Shown here piece by piece: positions 24,974-35,126 of a stretch of DNA of 64,000 nt. This stretch comes from Xenorhabdus griffiniae (lineage in GTDB: Bacteria; Pseudomonadota; Gammaproteobacteria; Enterobacterales; Enterobacteriaceae). Within the stretch, counting starts at the first letter, position 1; the number at the start of each line of letters is the position of its first letter. The stretch spans positions 1,054,001-1,118,000 of the forward strand of contig NZ_CP147737.1 in NCBI RefSeq assembly GCF_037265215.1. Reading direction: 5' to 3'. The position numbers were made by a program, and so were the translations under genes. The notes under the pieces are model-generated. The model had not been told where the DNA came from, did not search any database, and worked only from the letters and a program-made list of their open reading frames with translations.

Positions 24974-25160
24974 TAGAATTGCCCTCAACTATTAAGTTGA
25001 AACAAGATTGCAATAACTTTCCAATAAAATCAGTAAATAATTCATAATCCAATAAATATAATTTTTTATTAAAAAAATAAATAATAATCAATTGGTTATA
25101 AGCAATGAATAAAAACACCCATTGCTTAATTTGTAGTCATTCAATTTGGTAGCTATTCAT

Positions 25161-25277
25161 TTAACCTAGATTATTACCTTTACTTTCTGGTTCATGAGGA
25201 GGTAATTTTTCATCCTCCCGATACTCTAACCATACCAAATTATTAAGATCTTTTTCATATTCTTCTTTATTTATCAT
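25161..25277 (-). CDS. Small acidic protein after the autotransporter gene
   Basis: A 38-codon frame starting MINKEEYEKDLNNLVW and ending ESKGNNLG, beginning 15 nt after the autotransporter stop with AGGAT upstream. Highly charged. It may be part of the same cargo transcript. There is no family assignment, and support is spacing only. Confidence 0.35.
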   Translation of the reverse strand: MINKEEYEKDLNNLVWLEYREDEKLPPHEPESKGNNLG

Positions 25278-25292
25278 GATATTAAATCCTTA

Positions 25293-27932
25293 TCAGAATC
25301 GATACCTAACATTAAACAAACCGTTAATACCTTGTTTTTCCCCTATATAACCTGTGAATTTAAATTCGCCACTAAAATTAGATTTTTCGCCAAAATCGAC
25401 ACCAATTGATGCAAACCCACTACCTCCTTTCGAAGATAAATCACTAACCCTCATTCCTTCAATAGTTCCTTTTGATTTACCATCAAACTCATATTGGTAG
25501 CCTACTCCAGTATTTAAAGTAATATTTTCCGTAATCTTATTATGTAATAACACCCCTACTTTCATTTGATGAGAGTTAATTGCATCAAATTTAATTTTTT
25601 CATGACCAAGTACAGTTTTAATATTTACCATATCATGATTAATATGCGTATACTGATAATCACCATGAACAGTTAAGTTTTTTCTACCACTAACCTTAAA
25701 TTTTTTATTAATTCCGACATGAGACCCAAAATATGATGAGTCACTATTATATTGACTCATTATATTCTGATTTACTCCGAAATCATGTGATTTGAAATCA
25801 TAACTTAATTTCCCAACTCTTAATGAACCTGTGATTATCAGATCGTCAAAATTTTTTCTTTGCACTAATAACCCTGCACCTCGATAATTTACACTTCCTT
25901 TTCCTTTAATTATTGGTAAACGGCTTTGATTGTATGAAGTGTATGATGCATTTCCGGCCTCAAAAAATACTCCTAGTGAGGAATTTATTTTATCAGAATA
26001 AATAGCACTCCCAACTAAAAGATTAGCTGTTATTAGGTTCAGTTTGTTTCCTATATTAAAACGATTCTTGCCTGATTCAATTAACGCAAAAGGCTCTATG
26101 TTCATACCTTTTAATTTAACTTTTGTGACCAAACTATCATTAGCAACTAAAATTCCAGCATTTCTCCCAAACAAATAAGCTGTTGTTTGCGGATTTAACC
26201 CTAATTTTGATTCAGGTTTTTGCTCCGGCTCAGGCTGTGGTTCTGGCTCCGGCTCAGGTTGTGGTTCTGGCTCCGGCTCAGGTTGTGGTTCTGGCTCCGG
26301 CTCAGGTTGTGGTTCTGGCTCCGGCTCAGGCTGTGGTTCTGGCTCCGGCTCAGGCTGTGGTTCTGGCTCCGGCTCAGGTTGTGGTTCTGGCTCCGGTTCA
26401 GGTTGTGGTTCTGGCTCCGGTTCAGGCTGTGGTTCTGGCTCCGGTTCAGGTTGTGGTTCTGGCTCCGGTTCAGGTTGTGGTTCTGGCTCCGGTTCAGGTT
26501 GTGGTTCTGGCTCCGGTTCAGGTTGTGGTTCTGGCTCCGGCTCAGGTTGTGGTTCTGGCTCCGGCTTAAGTGGAATCACGTTAACAATGATAGATTCTTT
26601 GCCATTTTCTTTTTTTTGTTTTTCTAACCCAAATGTTAATAAAGTCGCTGTACCTAATGTTGTCTCTGAATTAACGAGTTTTACATCTCCTATTACATTA
26701 CTCATTAGCGTAACTATACCGCCATTTACTAGCTTTGAGCCTTTATGAATACCATCAACTGTTACTGTTGATTTATTCATATCGATAGTATCAATTGTGT
26801 TGAGTAAAACATCTTCATCTTTTACATTTTCATTTAGAAAAAATTTATAAACTTCAAATCCTGATACAGATTTCAACTTCAGTGGGTCTGCCCTAAAATT
26901 AAGCACATTTCCTGTCAACCTATCTCTATCACCGAAGTTTCGACCAGCTAAAATTGTTGAGCGCTCTGGAGCATTAAACTCAATATGACCATCCACAGTT
27001 ATGTTCACACCATTTATGTCCTGAGAGTGAGATGTTTTGATACCTAAGATGTTTACGCTGGAGTTAAAAATGACATCATTTAGATGCACGAAAACTGAGG
27101 TATAAGTGGGAGTTATACTTGAAATTAAACCTGTAATATCTACTAAATTGTTAAAAATTGATTTTTCAATTCTTACTAAATTATTTTCATTATTACCTTT
27201 ACTGGCTAAATTCATTGCCCCATAAATTCTGGTGTAACCATTAAAAATAGAATTTTTGATATTAATTTTATTATCAATTAAACTTGCACTACCTATGTTA
27301 GCAGCATAACCACCCAGAAATAGAGCATATTTATCAAATTGTGATTGTTCAATATCAATCAAATTACTCCTCAAAAAGGCATTATCTCTAGAACTTTCTC
27401 CACCATATGCTCCCCGTATCTCAACCTCGTTCATTAGATGGGAATTTTTAACCGAAACAACAGAATTTTCTATTGTAGAATTAGCGCTTCCTTTAGTAAA
27501 TGTTCCCGTTAAATCAGCGTTACCTCTAATTTTTACTCCATCTAATAACACATTATTCTCTTTAGCGTACAGGCTGTTTCCAGAATGGATATAAGCCCCC
27601 GATGAAGTTAAATTTCCAATTTCGCTATTAGATATAAATACATTATTATTTCCAATGACATTATCACCATGTATTGCCACGGTATTTCCACCGTACAATA
27701 TGAAGTTTTTATCTGACACAACCTCCTGCATCATTAAATTATTATTACCCATGCCGTTTAGTTTAGTTTTTCGGGAGTAGCCCGCCATAAATTTTCCATC
27801 CAAATCTTTTTCAACCACACAATTATTATTGTGCGTTCTTTCTATTTCAGAACCACACTCTACAGCTAATATCTCACCACTAAAAATAGCAGAGCTGATT
27901 AAAATAGAAAGCAATGTCCTTCTATTTTTCAT
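25293..27932 (-). CDS. Type V autotransporter with Pro-Glu-Gln repeat stalk
   Basis: An 879-residue outer-membrane autotransporter. The signal peptide (about 1-23) is followed by a passenger rich in N/S/T/G (about 25-460) with parallel-beta-helix-like turns, then 14 tandem PEPEPQPE octapeptides (about 455-570) and a C-terminal beta-barrel domain (about 600-879) ending FNVRYRF, the usual terminal aromatic. The repeat stalk probably projects or spans the cell wall. Likely role: adhesin or immune-contact surface protein. It interrupts the conjugation operon between the 131-residue protein and the PFL_4709-like gene and is therefore cargo. Confidence 0.88.
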   Translation of the reverse strand: MKNRRTLLSILISSAIFSGEILAVECGSEIERTHNNNCVVEKDLDGKFMAGYSRKTKLNGMGNNNLMMQEVVSDKNFILYGGNTVAIHGDNVIGNNNVFISNSEIGNLTSSGAYIHSGNSLYAKENNVLLDGVKIRGNADLTGTFTKGSANSTIENSVVSVKNSHLMNEVEIRGAYGGESSRDNAFLRSNLIDIEQSQFDKYALFLGGYAANIGSASLIDNKINIKNSIFNGYTRIYGAMNLASKGNNENNLVRIEKSIFNNLVDITGLISSITPTYTSVFVHLNDVIFNSSVNILGIKTSHSQDINGVNITVDGHIEFNAPERSTILAGRNFGDRDRLTGNVLNFRADPLKLKSVSGFEVYKFFLNENVKDEDVLLNTIDTIDMNKSTVTVDGIHKGSKLVNGGIVTLMSNVIGDVKLVNSETTLGTATLLTFGLEKQKKENGKESIIVNVIPLKPEPEPQPEPEPEPQPEPEPEPQPEPEPEPQPEPEPEPQPEPEPEPQPEPEPEPQPEPEPEPQPEPEPEPQPEPEPEPQPEPEPEPQPEPEPEPQPEPEPEPQPEPEPEPQPEPEQKPESKLGLNPQTTAYLFGRNAGILVANDSLVTKVKLKGMNIEPFALIESGKNRFNIGNKLNLITANLLVGSAIYSDKINSSLGVFFEAGNASYTSYNQSRLPIIKGKGSVNYRGAGLLVQRKNFDDLIITGSLRVGKLSYDFKSHDFGVNQNIMSQYNSDSSYFGSHVGINKKFKVSGRKNLTVHGDYQYTHINHDMVNIKTVLGHEKIKFDAINSHQMKVGVLLHNKITENITLNTGVGYQYEFDGKSKGTIEGMRVSDLSSKGGSGFASIGVDFGEKSNFSGEFKFTGYIGEKQGINGLFNVRYRF
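26231..26566 (-). repeat. 14 x 24-bp tandem repeat encoding PEPEPQPE
   Basis: Fourteen in-frame 24-bp units differing mainly at two synonymous positions (GGCTC/GGTTC and GGCTG/GGTTG). Being a multiple of three, copy number can change without loss of frame, so it tunes stalk length. The block of units sharing GGTTC (26396-26525) suggests recent internal expansion. The long open frames in other phases across it are artefacts. Confidence 0.9.
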
Positions 27933-28003
27933 AGAACAAGTTCACCTTACTGTTTAATTTAAAATATATAATCCCATGATGAACTGTATGGGGGTACGAT
28001 TCA
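27933..28003 (-). repeat. Exported-gene leader cassette, copy 1 (autotransporter)
   Basis: Leader with a hairpin around GTACCCCCATAC, then ATTAAACAGTAAGGTGAAC and the autotransporter ATG. It matches copies at 28101-28174 and 39595-39679. The GTAAGGTGAA segment supplies the ribosome-binding site. Confidence 0.75.
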
Positions 28004-28040
28004 CCATGGCCATTTTTGTAGTCCTCTGAAACTCCTATAA

Positions 28041-28100
28041 TTAACAAAAACACTCGATCATAGTCATAAAAACTGCTAATTTAAATAGCGTAGTTTTCAT
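28041..28100 (-). pseudogene. Truncated 5' end of a fimbrial-like gene
   Basis: A 19-codon frame MKTTLFKLAVFMTMIECFC identical in its first dozen positions (bar one) to MKTRLFKLAVFTT of the gene at 39680-39982, and preceded by the same leader cassette. It is a remnant of a paralogue whose body was replaced when the autotransporter gene arrived. Confidence 0.75.
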
Positions 28101-28174
28101 AGAATTAGTTCACCTTACTGTTTAATTTAATGATATGAAGCTACATGGTGAGTCGTATGGGGGTACGACTCACC
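28101..28174 (-). repeat. Exported-gene leader cassette, copy 2, with 11-bp hairpin
   Basis: Contains the perfect stem GGTGAGTCGTA / TACGACTCACC (28147-28174) directly after the stop of the upstream transfer gene, so it may also terminate the transfer transcript. The rest, ATTAAATTAAACAGTAAGGTGAAC, is shared with copies 1 and 3. Confidence 0.75.
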
Positions 28175-28180
28175 GCTTTG

Positions 28181-28576
28181 CTATTCTTTCATCCGTTGAT
28201 AGATCAACAGGATCAAATAGATCGCATCTGTTGTATCTGCTACATGAATAAACCATCTAGGGTGCTTGTATTCTTCTGGCTTGGGCCAATAATGTTCGCC
28301 GGACACAGTTATCAAAAGGTTAACATCGTGCCCTTTTCCATCCTCTAAGTTAATTGAAATACAATTACTTTTTCCTATACGATGCGGGTGACAAGTCATC
28401 AAATATACCTTTTTTAATCTCCGCCGTATTTCCGTTAATAAACGCCCCAAAGAGCGAACGGTTTCCTCAGATATAGAAGGGCATGACTGCGGTTGACAAT
28501 CAAAGACAGAAAATAAATTGATATCAGAATCAGCTTTACGCCTAGTCATGGGAACACGATATTTCAGAGTTAACAT
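28181..28576 (-). CDS. Hypothetical transfer-region protein
   Basis: A 131-residue soluble protein overlapping the end of the TraC-like gene by seven bases. There is no signal peptide or membrane span. Conserved-looking segments are VRSLGRLLTEIRRRLKK and GKGHDVNLLITVSGEHYWPKPEEY. I do not recognise a family. The position after the ATPase matches short uncharacterised frames in PFGI-1-type ICEs. Confidence 0.65.
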   Translation of the reverse strand: MLTLKYRVPMTRRKADSDINLFSVFDCQPQSCPSISEETVRSLGRLLTEIRRRLKKVYLMTCHPHRIGKSNCISINLEDGKGHDVNLLITVSGEHYWPKPEEYKHPRWFIHVADTTDAIYLILLIYQRMKE

Positions 28577-31344
28577 TCAGATATTACCTCACCAACACTA
28601 CGTTCACGAGATGGCAAACCGCGAGCTTTATCCAACTTTGCAGCAACTAAAAAAGCGGCTTCCAGTTCACTGCAATTGTGTTTCTTCATTAATTCCCTAC
28701 GTTCTGCCTTTTCTTCTTTTTCTGTCATTCCCAGAGCCAAAAATAAACTTGGCGGCACAACTCTAAATAATGCTTCGATTTTTTTCGACAATACTACTCC
28801 TTCAGTATAGCAACGTGGGAGTTTACTGGCTGAACGTAAGACAGCTTTTTGATCCTCACTCAATGTCTTAAATCGAGCTATATCCTCTATTTCTTTTTGT
28901 GGCATGGTGAGACAAACCCACCATTCCGCCATATTGAGCATCTTAGCGGCAATACTAGGGTAGTCTTCTAGGTTTTGAGTAGCTAACCATAACCACGCTC
29001 CTAATTTTCTCCACATTTTTACAACCTTAGTCATATATGGGGATAACAAAGGATTGGTAGTAAGAATATGGGCTTCGTCAATGACGAAATTAATATCACG
29101 TTCTAAATATTGATCACGTTCTGCAATGTTATTAATAGTATTAATTAACGATACCATTGTTAACGCCATCGCAGCTTCATACCCTTCACGAGCTAAATGA
29201 GCAAGGTCAATCAAGGTAACATCCGCTTCAGGCCAAGCAACGCCAGGCTGATTAAAAAGTTCGCCTTCAAATCCTTGGGTAAACAGGCTCATTGCTTCCG
29301 CCATCTCAGCAGCACGGACACGACGGCGGTTATCACGGTTAACATCACCAGAAATTTCATTAAGAGCACTCTGCAAATCGTCAGCAAGCATTTGCCTTTT
29401 TTGCTCAAAAGTATTTTTCGCAGCCAATAAAATGGCTTCACGGATCATTCCCCTGTCTGCTCTGGTTAACCGTTTTTCTTCGTCGGGTTCACCTCCTGTG
29501 ATCATCATGCGGGCTGCAATCTCCATCTCCCCTAGGATATCGCGTTCTTCATTTTCTTCATCAGCATTAATATCTGGTAAATCTTCAAGTTCCAAAGAAG
29601 CAATATTTGCCTGTAGCAATTTATGCGCATCAGCAAATGGAGGTAAACTCACTTTAGAGCCAGGCTTAACACTAATTTTATGGACACTAAGACCCAAACT
29701 TTCAAAGTAGTCAGCCAGCAAACCAAAACTATTTCCAGCTTCAGCAATAAACAATCTTGGGCGATGCACAGCCACCAATTGTGATAACACAGAACATAAT
29801 GTTGCAGACTTTCCTGCACCTGTTGGACCAAATAACAACAAATGAGCGTTTTGCGAACGATCATTTTTATTCTGCGGATCAAATGTCAGAACATCACCAC
29901 CACGATTAAAGAAAGAAAACCCAGGGTTTCCTGTGCCAGTTGAACGCCCTGTAATGGGTAACAACCCAGATAAATGTTGAACCCACGATAGACGTGTATA
30001 CCAGTGATTTTTATCAAGTTGTGGATTAAAACACATCGGCAAGGCTCTTAAATACCCATTAAGTGGCGCAACATCATATTCTGGTTTAACCGGTTCTAAT
30101 CCAGCCGTTAATAAAGTGGATGTAATTTCAATACGTTTACGATTTAATTCCTCAATATCATTTGCCCGTAATAAAAAAGACAAAGAAGCTCTGTACAGTT
30201 TATGGCGTCTTCCTAAATATTCTTTGACTATCTTTACATCTTCCCTGACACGTCCAGATTCAGTATTCTCACCAACTGCATTTTTTGCTAATTTTGTAAA
30301 TTTTTCTTCCAATGTATCTTGCGGTTGCACAACTATAGTAATAGAAACAACAGTTCCTTCTGGAAAAAGATCCATTAATGTATTGATATTTCTATCTCCA
30401 CGCCGCTGTTCTCCAGTTAAAAGCCCTGGGCTTGGTGCTTTTCTCAGACGTTCAACGTTAACTACTCCATGTGCTTTATTATCAAACCACCAGACTCCGT
30501 TCACAGTATCTGAGCGGGGCGGGGTAAACCACAATGTTTCAGCGAAATCATTATGTACTTCTAGGTTGTTTGGTTTTTCATCCTGCTTACCCCAATATGC
30601 TCCCTCTCGATACAATGTTTGTTTATCTATCCAGTCAGGTTCTGGGTTAAAAAGACGCAGCAACCAATCATGAATTTGATAACCATTCTGGCGAACACAA
30701 ACAATACCAGCATTTCCCAAGGCACTACTTAAACGATCACACACTTGGTTCAACATGCCTATTGGTGGCATCGGGTCGCGGGGATTTTTTCCTAACCAAC
30801 GATAAATTACCATACGAGTACGGCGTTGCTGTCCGCGCCATGGTTGCCCTGTTACTAACGTATCATCGAAAAGTCCTTCTGGACGTGCAATACCCTGTAA
30901 GTGGTTTTCAGTTTCACGCAACCACGCTTCAGTAAATTTCGTACCTTGAGCCGCAGGGCGAACATAATTGCGTAGCCTATTCAAATAGGTTGTTACATTG
31001 CTTTCATCTTGGCAAAAAAACTGAACAACCCAAGGATTTTCATCATATTCTTCAAGGCTATCCTGCAACGCGTCTTCAACAGTATCCCTTATTTCTTCCA
31101 GACGACTTTCTGGTCGCCCTTCTGTTGGTGCTGGCTCTATTGCATATACAGCTCCTACTGAAATACCGTCATCCAATAACAAACATTGCTCATCATCTAA
31201 ATATTCAGCCCATGGCAAGTAATCAATAATTGATGGATTGGCGTGATAAAGTTTTCTTTCATCTGATAACGTCATTTTTTTTGGTCGTTTTAATGGCTGA
31301 CTTTTTATTGATGGCTTCTCTTTTTTGCTGAAAAATTTCATCAT
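28570..31344 (-). CDS. traC: VirB4/TraC-type conjugative ATPase (PFL_4706 family)
   Basis: A 924-residue cytoplasmic ATPase that energises the type IV secretion channel. An N-terminal TraC-like domain (about 40-450) is followed by the RecA-like ATPase core with Walker A FGPTGAGKSATL (about 511-522), Walker B NFVIDEAHIL and the TQN motif ATQNLEDYP. Length is typical of the TIGR03744-type family. It begins MMKFFSKKEK, overlapping the lipoprotein gene stop, and is co-transcribed with the whole transfer module. It appears intact. Confidence 0.95.
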   Translation of the reverse strand: MMKFFSKKEKPSIKSQPLKRPKKMTLSDERKLYHANPSIIDYLPWAEYLDDEQCLLLDDGISVGAVYAIEPAPTEGRPESRLEEIRDTVEDALQDSLEEYDENPWVVQFFCQDESNVTTYLNRLRNYVRPAAQGTKFTEAWLRETENHLQGIARPEGLFDDTLVTGQPWRGQQRRTRMVIYRWLGKNPRDPMPPIGMLNQVCDRLSSALGNAGIVCVRQNGYQIHDWLLRLFNPEPDWIDKQTLYREGAYWGKQDEKPNNLEVHNDFAETLWFTPPRSDTVNGVWWFDNKAHGVVNVERLRKAPSPGLLTGEQRRGDRNINTLMDLFPEGTVVSITIVVQPQDTLEEKFTKLAKNAVGENTESGRVREDVKIVKEYLGRRHKLYRASLSFLLRANDIEELNRKRIEITSTLLTAGLEPVKPEYDVAPLNGYLRALPMCFNPQLDKNHWYTRLSWVQHLSGLLPITGRSTGTGNPGFSFFNRGGDVLTFDPQNKNDRSQNAHLLLFGPTGAGKSATLCSVLSQLVAVHRPRLFIAEAGNSFGLLADYFESLGLSVHKISVKPGSKVSLPPFADAHKLLQANIASLELEDLPDINADEENEERDILGEMEIAARMMITGGEPDEEKRLTRADRGMIREAILLAAKNTFEQKRQMLADDLQSALNEISGDVNRDNRRRVRAAEMAEAMSLFTQGFEGELFNQPGVAWPEADVTLIDLAHLAREGYEAAMALTMVSLINTINNIAERDQYLERDINFVIDEAHILTTNPLLSPYMTKVVKMWRKLGAWLWLATQNLEDYPSIAAKMLNMAEWWVCLTMPQKEIEDIARFKTLSEDQKAVLRSASKLPRCYTEGVVLSKKIEALFRVVPPSLFLALGMTEKEEKAERRELMKKHNCSELEAAFLVAAKLDKARGLPSRERSVGEVISEC

Positions 31345-31724
31345 AGTGTTTCTATCCTTTCACCTGGCATTGCATACTGCACTTGTTGGTAAAACGAAAA
31401 TACAGTGCTATACCCTGGTACGGGTAAATTCCCTTGAGATAGATGAGGGAAAACATACATAATCATATCTGGGTTAGGTAAGCGGGGGAATTGCTGACTG
31501 ATTTCAGTTATTTTATTTTCTTGTCCATGCATCTCCAAAGGCCGTAGCTGAGTATTTCGAGCTTGTTGTATCAGTTGTCCACTCGATGCCTTTACACCAG
31601 CTTTACCCTGCCAGATTTCTATCATGTTATGTTCGCCAGCAGGCATCAATTTCTCTTTAGAAGTAACGCACCCCATTAGAAGTGTTGAGGCAAAGAAAAG
31701 AACAGTAAATGTTTTTAATTTCAT
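31341..31724 (-). CDS. Conjugative transfer region lipoprotein (TIGR03751-like)
   Basis: A 127-residue lipoprotein. The signal ends in a lipobox LLMGC (Cys19), followed by a short periplasmic domain with PRLPNPDMIMYVFPHL and VPGYSTVFSFYQQ, typical of the family encoded just before the VirB4-like gene. By position it is a VirB7-like component that anchors the outer-membrane core. Confidence 0.88.
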   Translation of the reverse strand: MKLKTFTVLFFASTLLMGCVTSKEKLMPAGEHNMIEIWQGKAGVKASSGQLIQQARNTQLRPLEMHGQENKITEISQQFPRLPNPDMIMYVFPHLSQGNLPVPGYSTVFSFYQQVQYAMPGERIETL

Positions 31725-31735
31725 GTGTTTTCTCC

Positions 31736-33205
31736 TTAATCCAATTCACTTTCCATATCATCAGCTAAGCTGAATCCATAGTTTACCTTGCGCCCTTTGC
31801 CTTCATAATCAATCGGGATTTGACGGGTAATATGCACAGCAACTGTTTTACCTGGCGGAACGTAAACAGCATCAAACGTTTGCCCATAACGAGATTTCAC
31901 CCAGTCAGCGACATCCTTAAAACCTCCGCCAATCGCTTTTCCTAAAGCTGCTTGTCCTGCGTCTCCTGTAAGCGCTGACGTTATTCCGCCACTACTATTA
32001 GTTTGATTTGTAAATTGGTTCTGCGAAAACGCATCTCCGGCAGAGGCTGCTGCTGTTAAAGCAAACAGCGTCGGTAAATATGTACCCGCGTTAGTCTTAC
32101 GTTCACCGCTGATACACGGAATACCACTCTCATCAGAAAGCCAACCAATCGCACCACCATTATTGCGCCCACTGTTATTACTGCCATCAGTGCGGCTGCT
32201 GGGCTGTGGAACAGTGCGGACAGTTCCATCAGCAAAAACAAACGTAATTGATGTAATATCTCCACGAACACAGGAAAGTGTCCAATCTCCGGTAGCTGTC
32301 CCACTTATCACAGCACCTTCTACATCTGGTAAATCAATTCCATTAGCAGTTAAATTATCTTTACCAACGACTACCTTGAATGGATATGGATCAGTTACTT
32401 TTCCATCTATTGGAACCCTGCCAAGTAATGCAGTCATTGCTTGGCTTCCGACTAATGTAGAATTTTCTGGTAATGTATAAGCAGGTTCAACACCCTCTTT
32501 ATCAACCGTATCATCAATAGTTCTTTGATTTTTAGCTGTCCTATCTAATTCAGCTTTTTGACGAGTAATTTCATTGTCTTCTAAAAATGACATAGGATAA
32601 GTGGGTTTGGCTGGATAACCACCTGTATTATTACTTGGATCTACTGGTTGGGCGTCTTGAGGATCTACCCAAAGAACACCTCCTTTATAAGACACAGAAG
32701 ACTCTCTTTGTTGGTCTAATCCCAAACCAATTGGAATATCACTTGATGAATTTGTAGATTTATTACCTAAATTGAATGAGTCCCCTAAATTTTCCAATCG
32801 TGTCATTAAAGTTTGCTGTTCTGCCTGTAATGCTCGCTGCTTTCTATCAGCTTCTTCACGAACTTCAGTAACCGCAGCATTAATTTGGCCTGATATATCC
32901 TGGCTCTTTGTCCGTAAATGTTCATTTTCTGCGACTAATTTTTGATTCTGTTCATCTAAAATATTTTGCTTATCACGGACTTTTTTCAACGTGCCAACCA
33001 ACGTACGTAAAGTATCTTCTGGAGTATCACCTTCAATACCCAATGCTTTCAGTTCATCAGCATCTAAATTTTTCAGCGACTGATCTATATTCTCTGTAGA
33101 TGATGTTGGTTTATCTGCCTCACAGCTCTTAATGCCGATGAGAATAGCAACCACCAAAACAGATGGAACTAGCACTTTTACTAAAGTATTAGATTTAACT
33201 TTCAT
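31736..33205 (-). CDS. PFL_4705-family protein (TraB/VirB10-like)
   Basis: A 489-residue protein that is probably the VirB10/TraB-like scaffold linking inner and outer membranes. A short N-terminus is followed by one membrane span (about 8-25, LVKVLVPSVLVVAILIG), a coiled coil (about 65-140), a Gln/Ser/Asn-rich linker, and a beta-rich periplasmic domain with VPIDGKVTDPYPFKVVVG and a C-terminal KTVAVHITRQIPIDY. I start at 33205 because AAAGGAG precedes that ATG and it overlaps the upstream stop; the longer frame would overlap that gene further. Confidence 0.88.
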   Translation of the reverse strand: MKVKSNTLVKVLVPSVLVVAILIGIKSCEADKPTSSTENIDQSLKNLDADELKALGIEGDTPEDTLRTLVGTLKKVRDKQNILDEQNQKLVAENEHLRTKSQDISGQINAAVTEVREEADRKQRALQAEQQTLMTRLENLGDSFNLGNKSTNSSSDIPIGLGLDQQRESSVSYKGGVLWVDPQDAQPVDPSNNTGGYPAKPTYPMSFLEDNEITRQKAELDRTAKNQRTIDDTVDKEGVEPAYTLPENSTLVGSQAMTALLGRVPIDGKVTDPYPFKVVVGKDNLTANGIDLPDVEGAVISGTATGDWTLSCVRGDITSITFVFADGTVRTVPQPSSRTDGSNNSGRNNGGAIGWLSDESGIPCISGERKTNAGTYLPTLFALTAAASAGDAFSQNQFTNQTNSSGGITSALTGDAGQAALGKAIGGGFKDVADWVKSRYGQTFDAVYVPPGKTVAVHITRQIPIDYEGKGRKVNYGFSLADDMESELD

Positions 33206-34094
33206 CGCTGGCTCCTTTTGTTTTATTTTTAGATACTTTTTTCGACAAAACAGGTTCAGCAATGAAGGAGTTCTCTGGTTTTCCTTTCATCACCAGATAC
33301 AAAGCTGTTGTATCTTCAGGTGTACCAGTTGGCCCTAACCATTGATGCTGAAATGTAGCTGTCAGAAATTGACCTTGTAACATACGAGGATCAAGCACGA
33401 CTTTTTCGGTAGTCAGGTTAGTGAATTTCAATGCAACGACAGTTACACCATTAGCACGCCACCCAGCTAATGGTGTAACTTGAATACGAGCACTTGGGTA
33501 CAATGTCGTAATACATTTAGACAACGATAACGGTATAGATTGGACACCTGGGACAGCTTCAACGGTCCGTAATGGTGCATATAAATTCTGTGCCGCATAG
33601 CGTGTTAGTAGCGCAGGGAGTGGAGCACTATAGGAAGCCTTCTGTTTTTTCTTATTTTGGGCATTGGTATTATTCAGACCCTGATTGTTATCTCTTGAAG
33701 AACGCTGCTGTGTTACTTCTCCTGAATAAACAAGCCTAATTGGTTCCAGTGTTCCTTTATTAGGTTTAGTAGTTACATCTAATAGAATAATTTCACCGTT
33801 TTGCACATCTTGTAATTGCAAACGAGTCGTTTGAAATTCTCCCTCTGCTTTTAAATACACAGTTCCGCCAGTACTTTGAACACGCAATTTACCATTCAGC
33901 TCAGGCGGAAAACCGACACGAACATTTTTTTCGACAAAAATAATTCGTTCCACTCCAACGTTAAGGTGAACTGGTAACGGAATACGCTCCCACTTCACAA
34001 GCTCTACCGCATTCGCTGTAGTGGACACCACTAATGAAGTTGCAGGTAAAATTAATGATAAAATCAAAAGTGCCGATGAAGAGTAACATTTCAT
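33195..34094 (-). CDS. PFL_4704-family protein (TraK/VirB9-like)
   Basis: A 299-residue exported protein. The signal peptide (about 1-28, ending ANA) is followed by VELVKWERIPLPVHLNVGVERIIF, the hallmark start of the TIGR03749-type family, and beta-rich repeats resembling TraK secretins. It is probably an outer-membrane core component. The last bases overlap the next gene. Confidence 0.9.
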   Translation of the reverse strand: MKCYSSSALLILSLILPATSLVVSTTANAVELVKWERIPLPVHLNVGVERIIFVEKNVRVGFPPELNGKLRVQSTGGTVYLKAEGEFQTTRLQLQDVQNGEIILLDVTTKPNKGTLEPIRLVYSGEVTQQRSSRDNNQGLNNTNAQNKKKQKASYSAPLPALLTRYAAQNLYAPLRTVEAVPGVQSIPLSLSKCITTLYPSARIQVTPLAGWRANGVTVVALKFTNLTTEKVVLDPRMLQGQFLTATFQHQWLGPTGTPEDTTALYLVMKGKPENSFIAEPVLSKKVSKNKTKGASDES

Positions 34095-34745
34095 TTATTT
34101 GTTCCTCTTAGCGTCTTGGGCTTCAGAAATAGCTGCTAAACGCTGCGGTATTCCATCATAACAATCTAAAGCCAATCCAAATGGGTTCGACTCTTGATCT
34201 CCTTCCCAACGAGTTACTTTAATCGGGTAACGTACAACTGCACGTTTAACTGGCTCTGCATGATAATATTCATCAACAACAACATCTAATTGAACTATCC
34301 AATTATCTCTATTTACAATAGAGACTTTATTTTCACTATATCCACGACCAGGAATTTCATATATAACTCTAACTCTATCTCTTAACTCTCCAATATCAGT
34401 GCGATATTGTGCTTCTTTTTGAAAGAAAGCCTTACATGATGGAGTTAAATAAGGTGATAGCATTTCAATTTTTTTAGGAAAATCCGTCTCCCCATCCTTA
34501 GCCCAAGCATTAATTTGTTGGAAAATATAAAAAGTAAAAGCATATACTGTTGAATCGGGAATTTCCCACCATGCGCGGGTACTCCCCGCCCGTAAATCTG
34601 GAGGGTTATGAATAGTTAAATTACGAGGGGCACTGAACCACCCTCCAAATGCCACGAAAAGGAGTAAAACCAACACACAACAAATAACACGTAAAGTTAA
34701 AATATGTTGATCACGATTTAATAAGGCATGACGAAACCGACTCAT
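34095..34745 (-). CDS. PFL_4703-family protein (TraE/VirB8-like)
   Basis: A 216-residue bitopic inner-membrane protein: cytoplasmic N-terminus, one span (about 17-38, LTLRVICCVLVLLLFVAFGGW) and a periplasmic domain with the conserved PPDLRAGSTRAWWEIP and WAKDGETDFPKKI motifs of the TIGR03746-type family. By analogy with TraE/VirB8 it nucleates the channel. Confidence 0.9.
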   Translation of the reverse strand: MSRFRHALLNRDQHILTLRVICCVLVLLLFVAFGGWFSAPRNLTIHNPPDLRAGSTRAWWEIPDSTVYAFTFYIFQQINAWAKDGETDFPKKIEMLSPYLTPSCKAFFQKEAQYRTDIGELRDRVRVIYEIPGRGYSENKVSIVNRDNWIVQLDVVVDEYYHAEPVKRAVVRYPIKVTRWEGDQESNPFGLALDCYDGIPQRLAAISEAQDAKRNK

Positions 34746-34759
34746 AATTTACATTCCTT

Positions 34760-35110
34760 TTATTTTGTTCGACGTAATGACCATGCCTGATCATGGACAA
34801 TTAAGTTAGTAGCATCTCCCATTCCCCATTTCCTTTTAATCAAAGCTAATTGACGATAAATATAGTTTTCTGGCTTTCCTCTTTTAAGGCGAGTTAGATA
34901 TCTTCCACCAAAAAAAACCACTAACAAAGGTATAATTAAAATGAAGGTTGGGATAATTACCCAACCTACTAAAGGAACGAAAAATAAACTAATTACAAAA
35001 CCTATAGCTGAGCCAAACAATGCAGCCAAGCCCAATTCAGGCATAGTAAGACCCCGATAAACAACTGGTTCAGAATTTAATCTATCCGGCATAAATTGTA
35101 TGGTCTGCAT
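34760..35110 (-). CDS. TIGR03750-like protein (TraL-type)
   Basis: A 116-residue membrane protein with two close spans (about 25-70) after the conserved LNSEPVVYRGLTMPELG start. The C-terminal part has RYLTRLKRGKPENYIYRQLALIKRKWG, typical of VirB3/TraL-like family members. I start at MQTIQFMPDRL (35110) because the longer frame overlaps the upstream gene and adds no similarity. Confidence 0.88.
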   Translation of the reverse strand: MQTIQFMPDRLNSEPVVYRGLTMPELGLAALFGSAIGFVISLFFVPLVGWVIIPTFILIIPLLVVFFGGRYLTRLKRGKPENYIYRQLALIKRKWGMGDATNLIVHDQAWSLRRTK

Positions 35111-35126
35111 TTCGATCTTTTCTCTA

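Noticed and set aside
26219..26570. Possible CRISPR array from the 24-bp periodicity
   Set aside because: Units are contiguous with no unique spacers and encode PEPEPQPE in frame with the autotransporter.
26183..26627. Two long plus-strand open frames over the autotransporter repeat region
   Set aside because: They are by-products of the 24-bp repeats (a multiple of three without stops in other phases) and read as low-complexity LRLWFW or VVLAPAQ strings.
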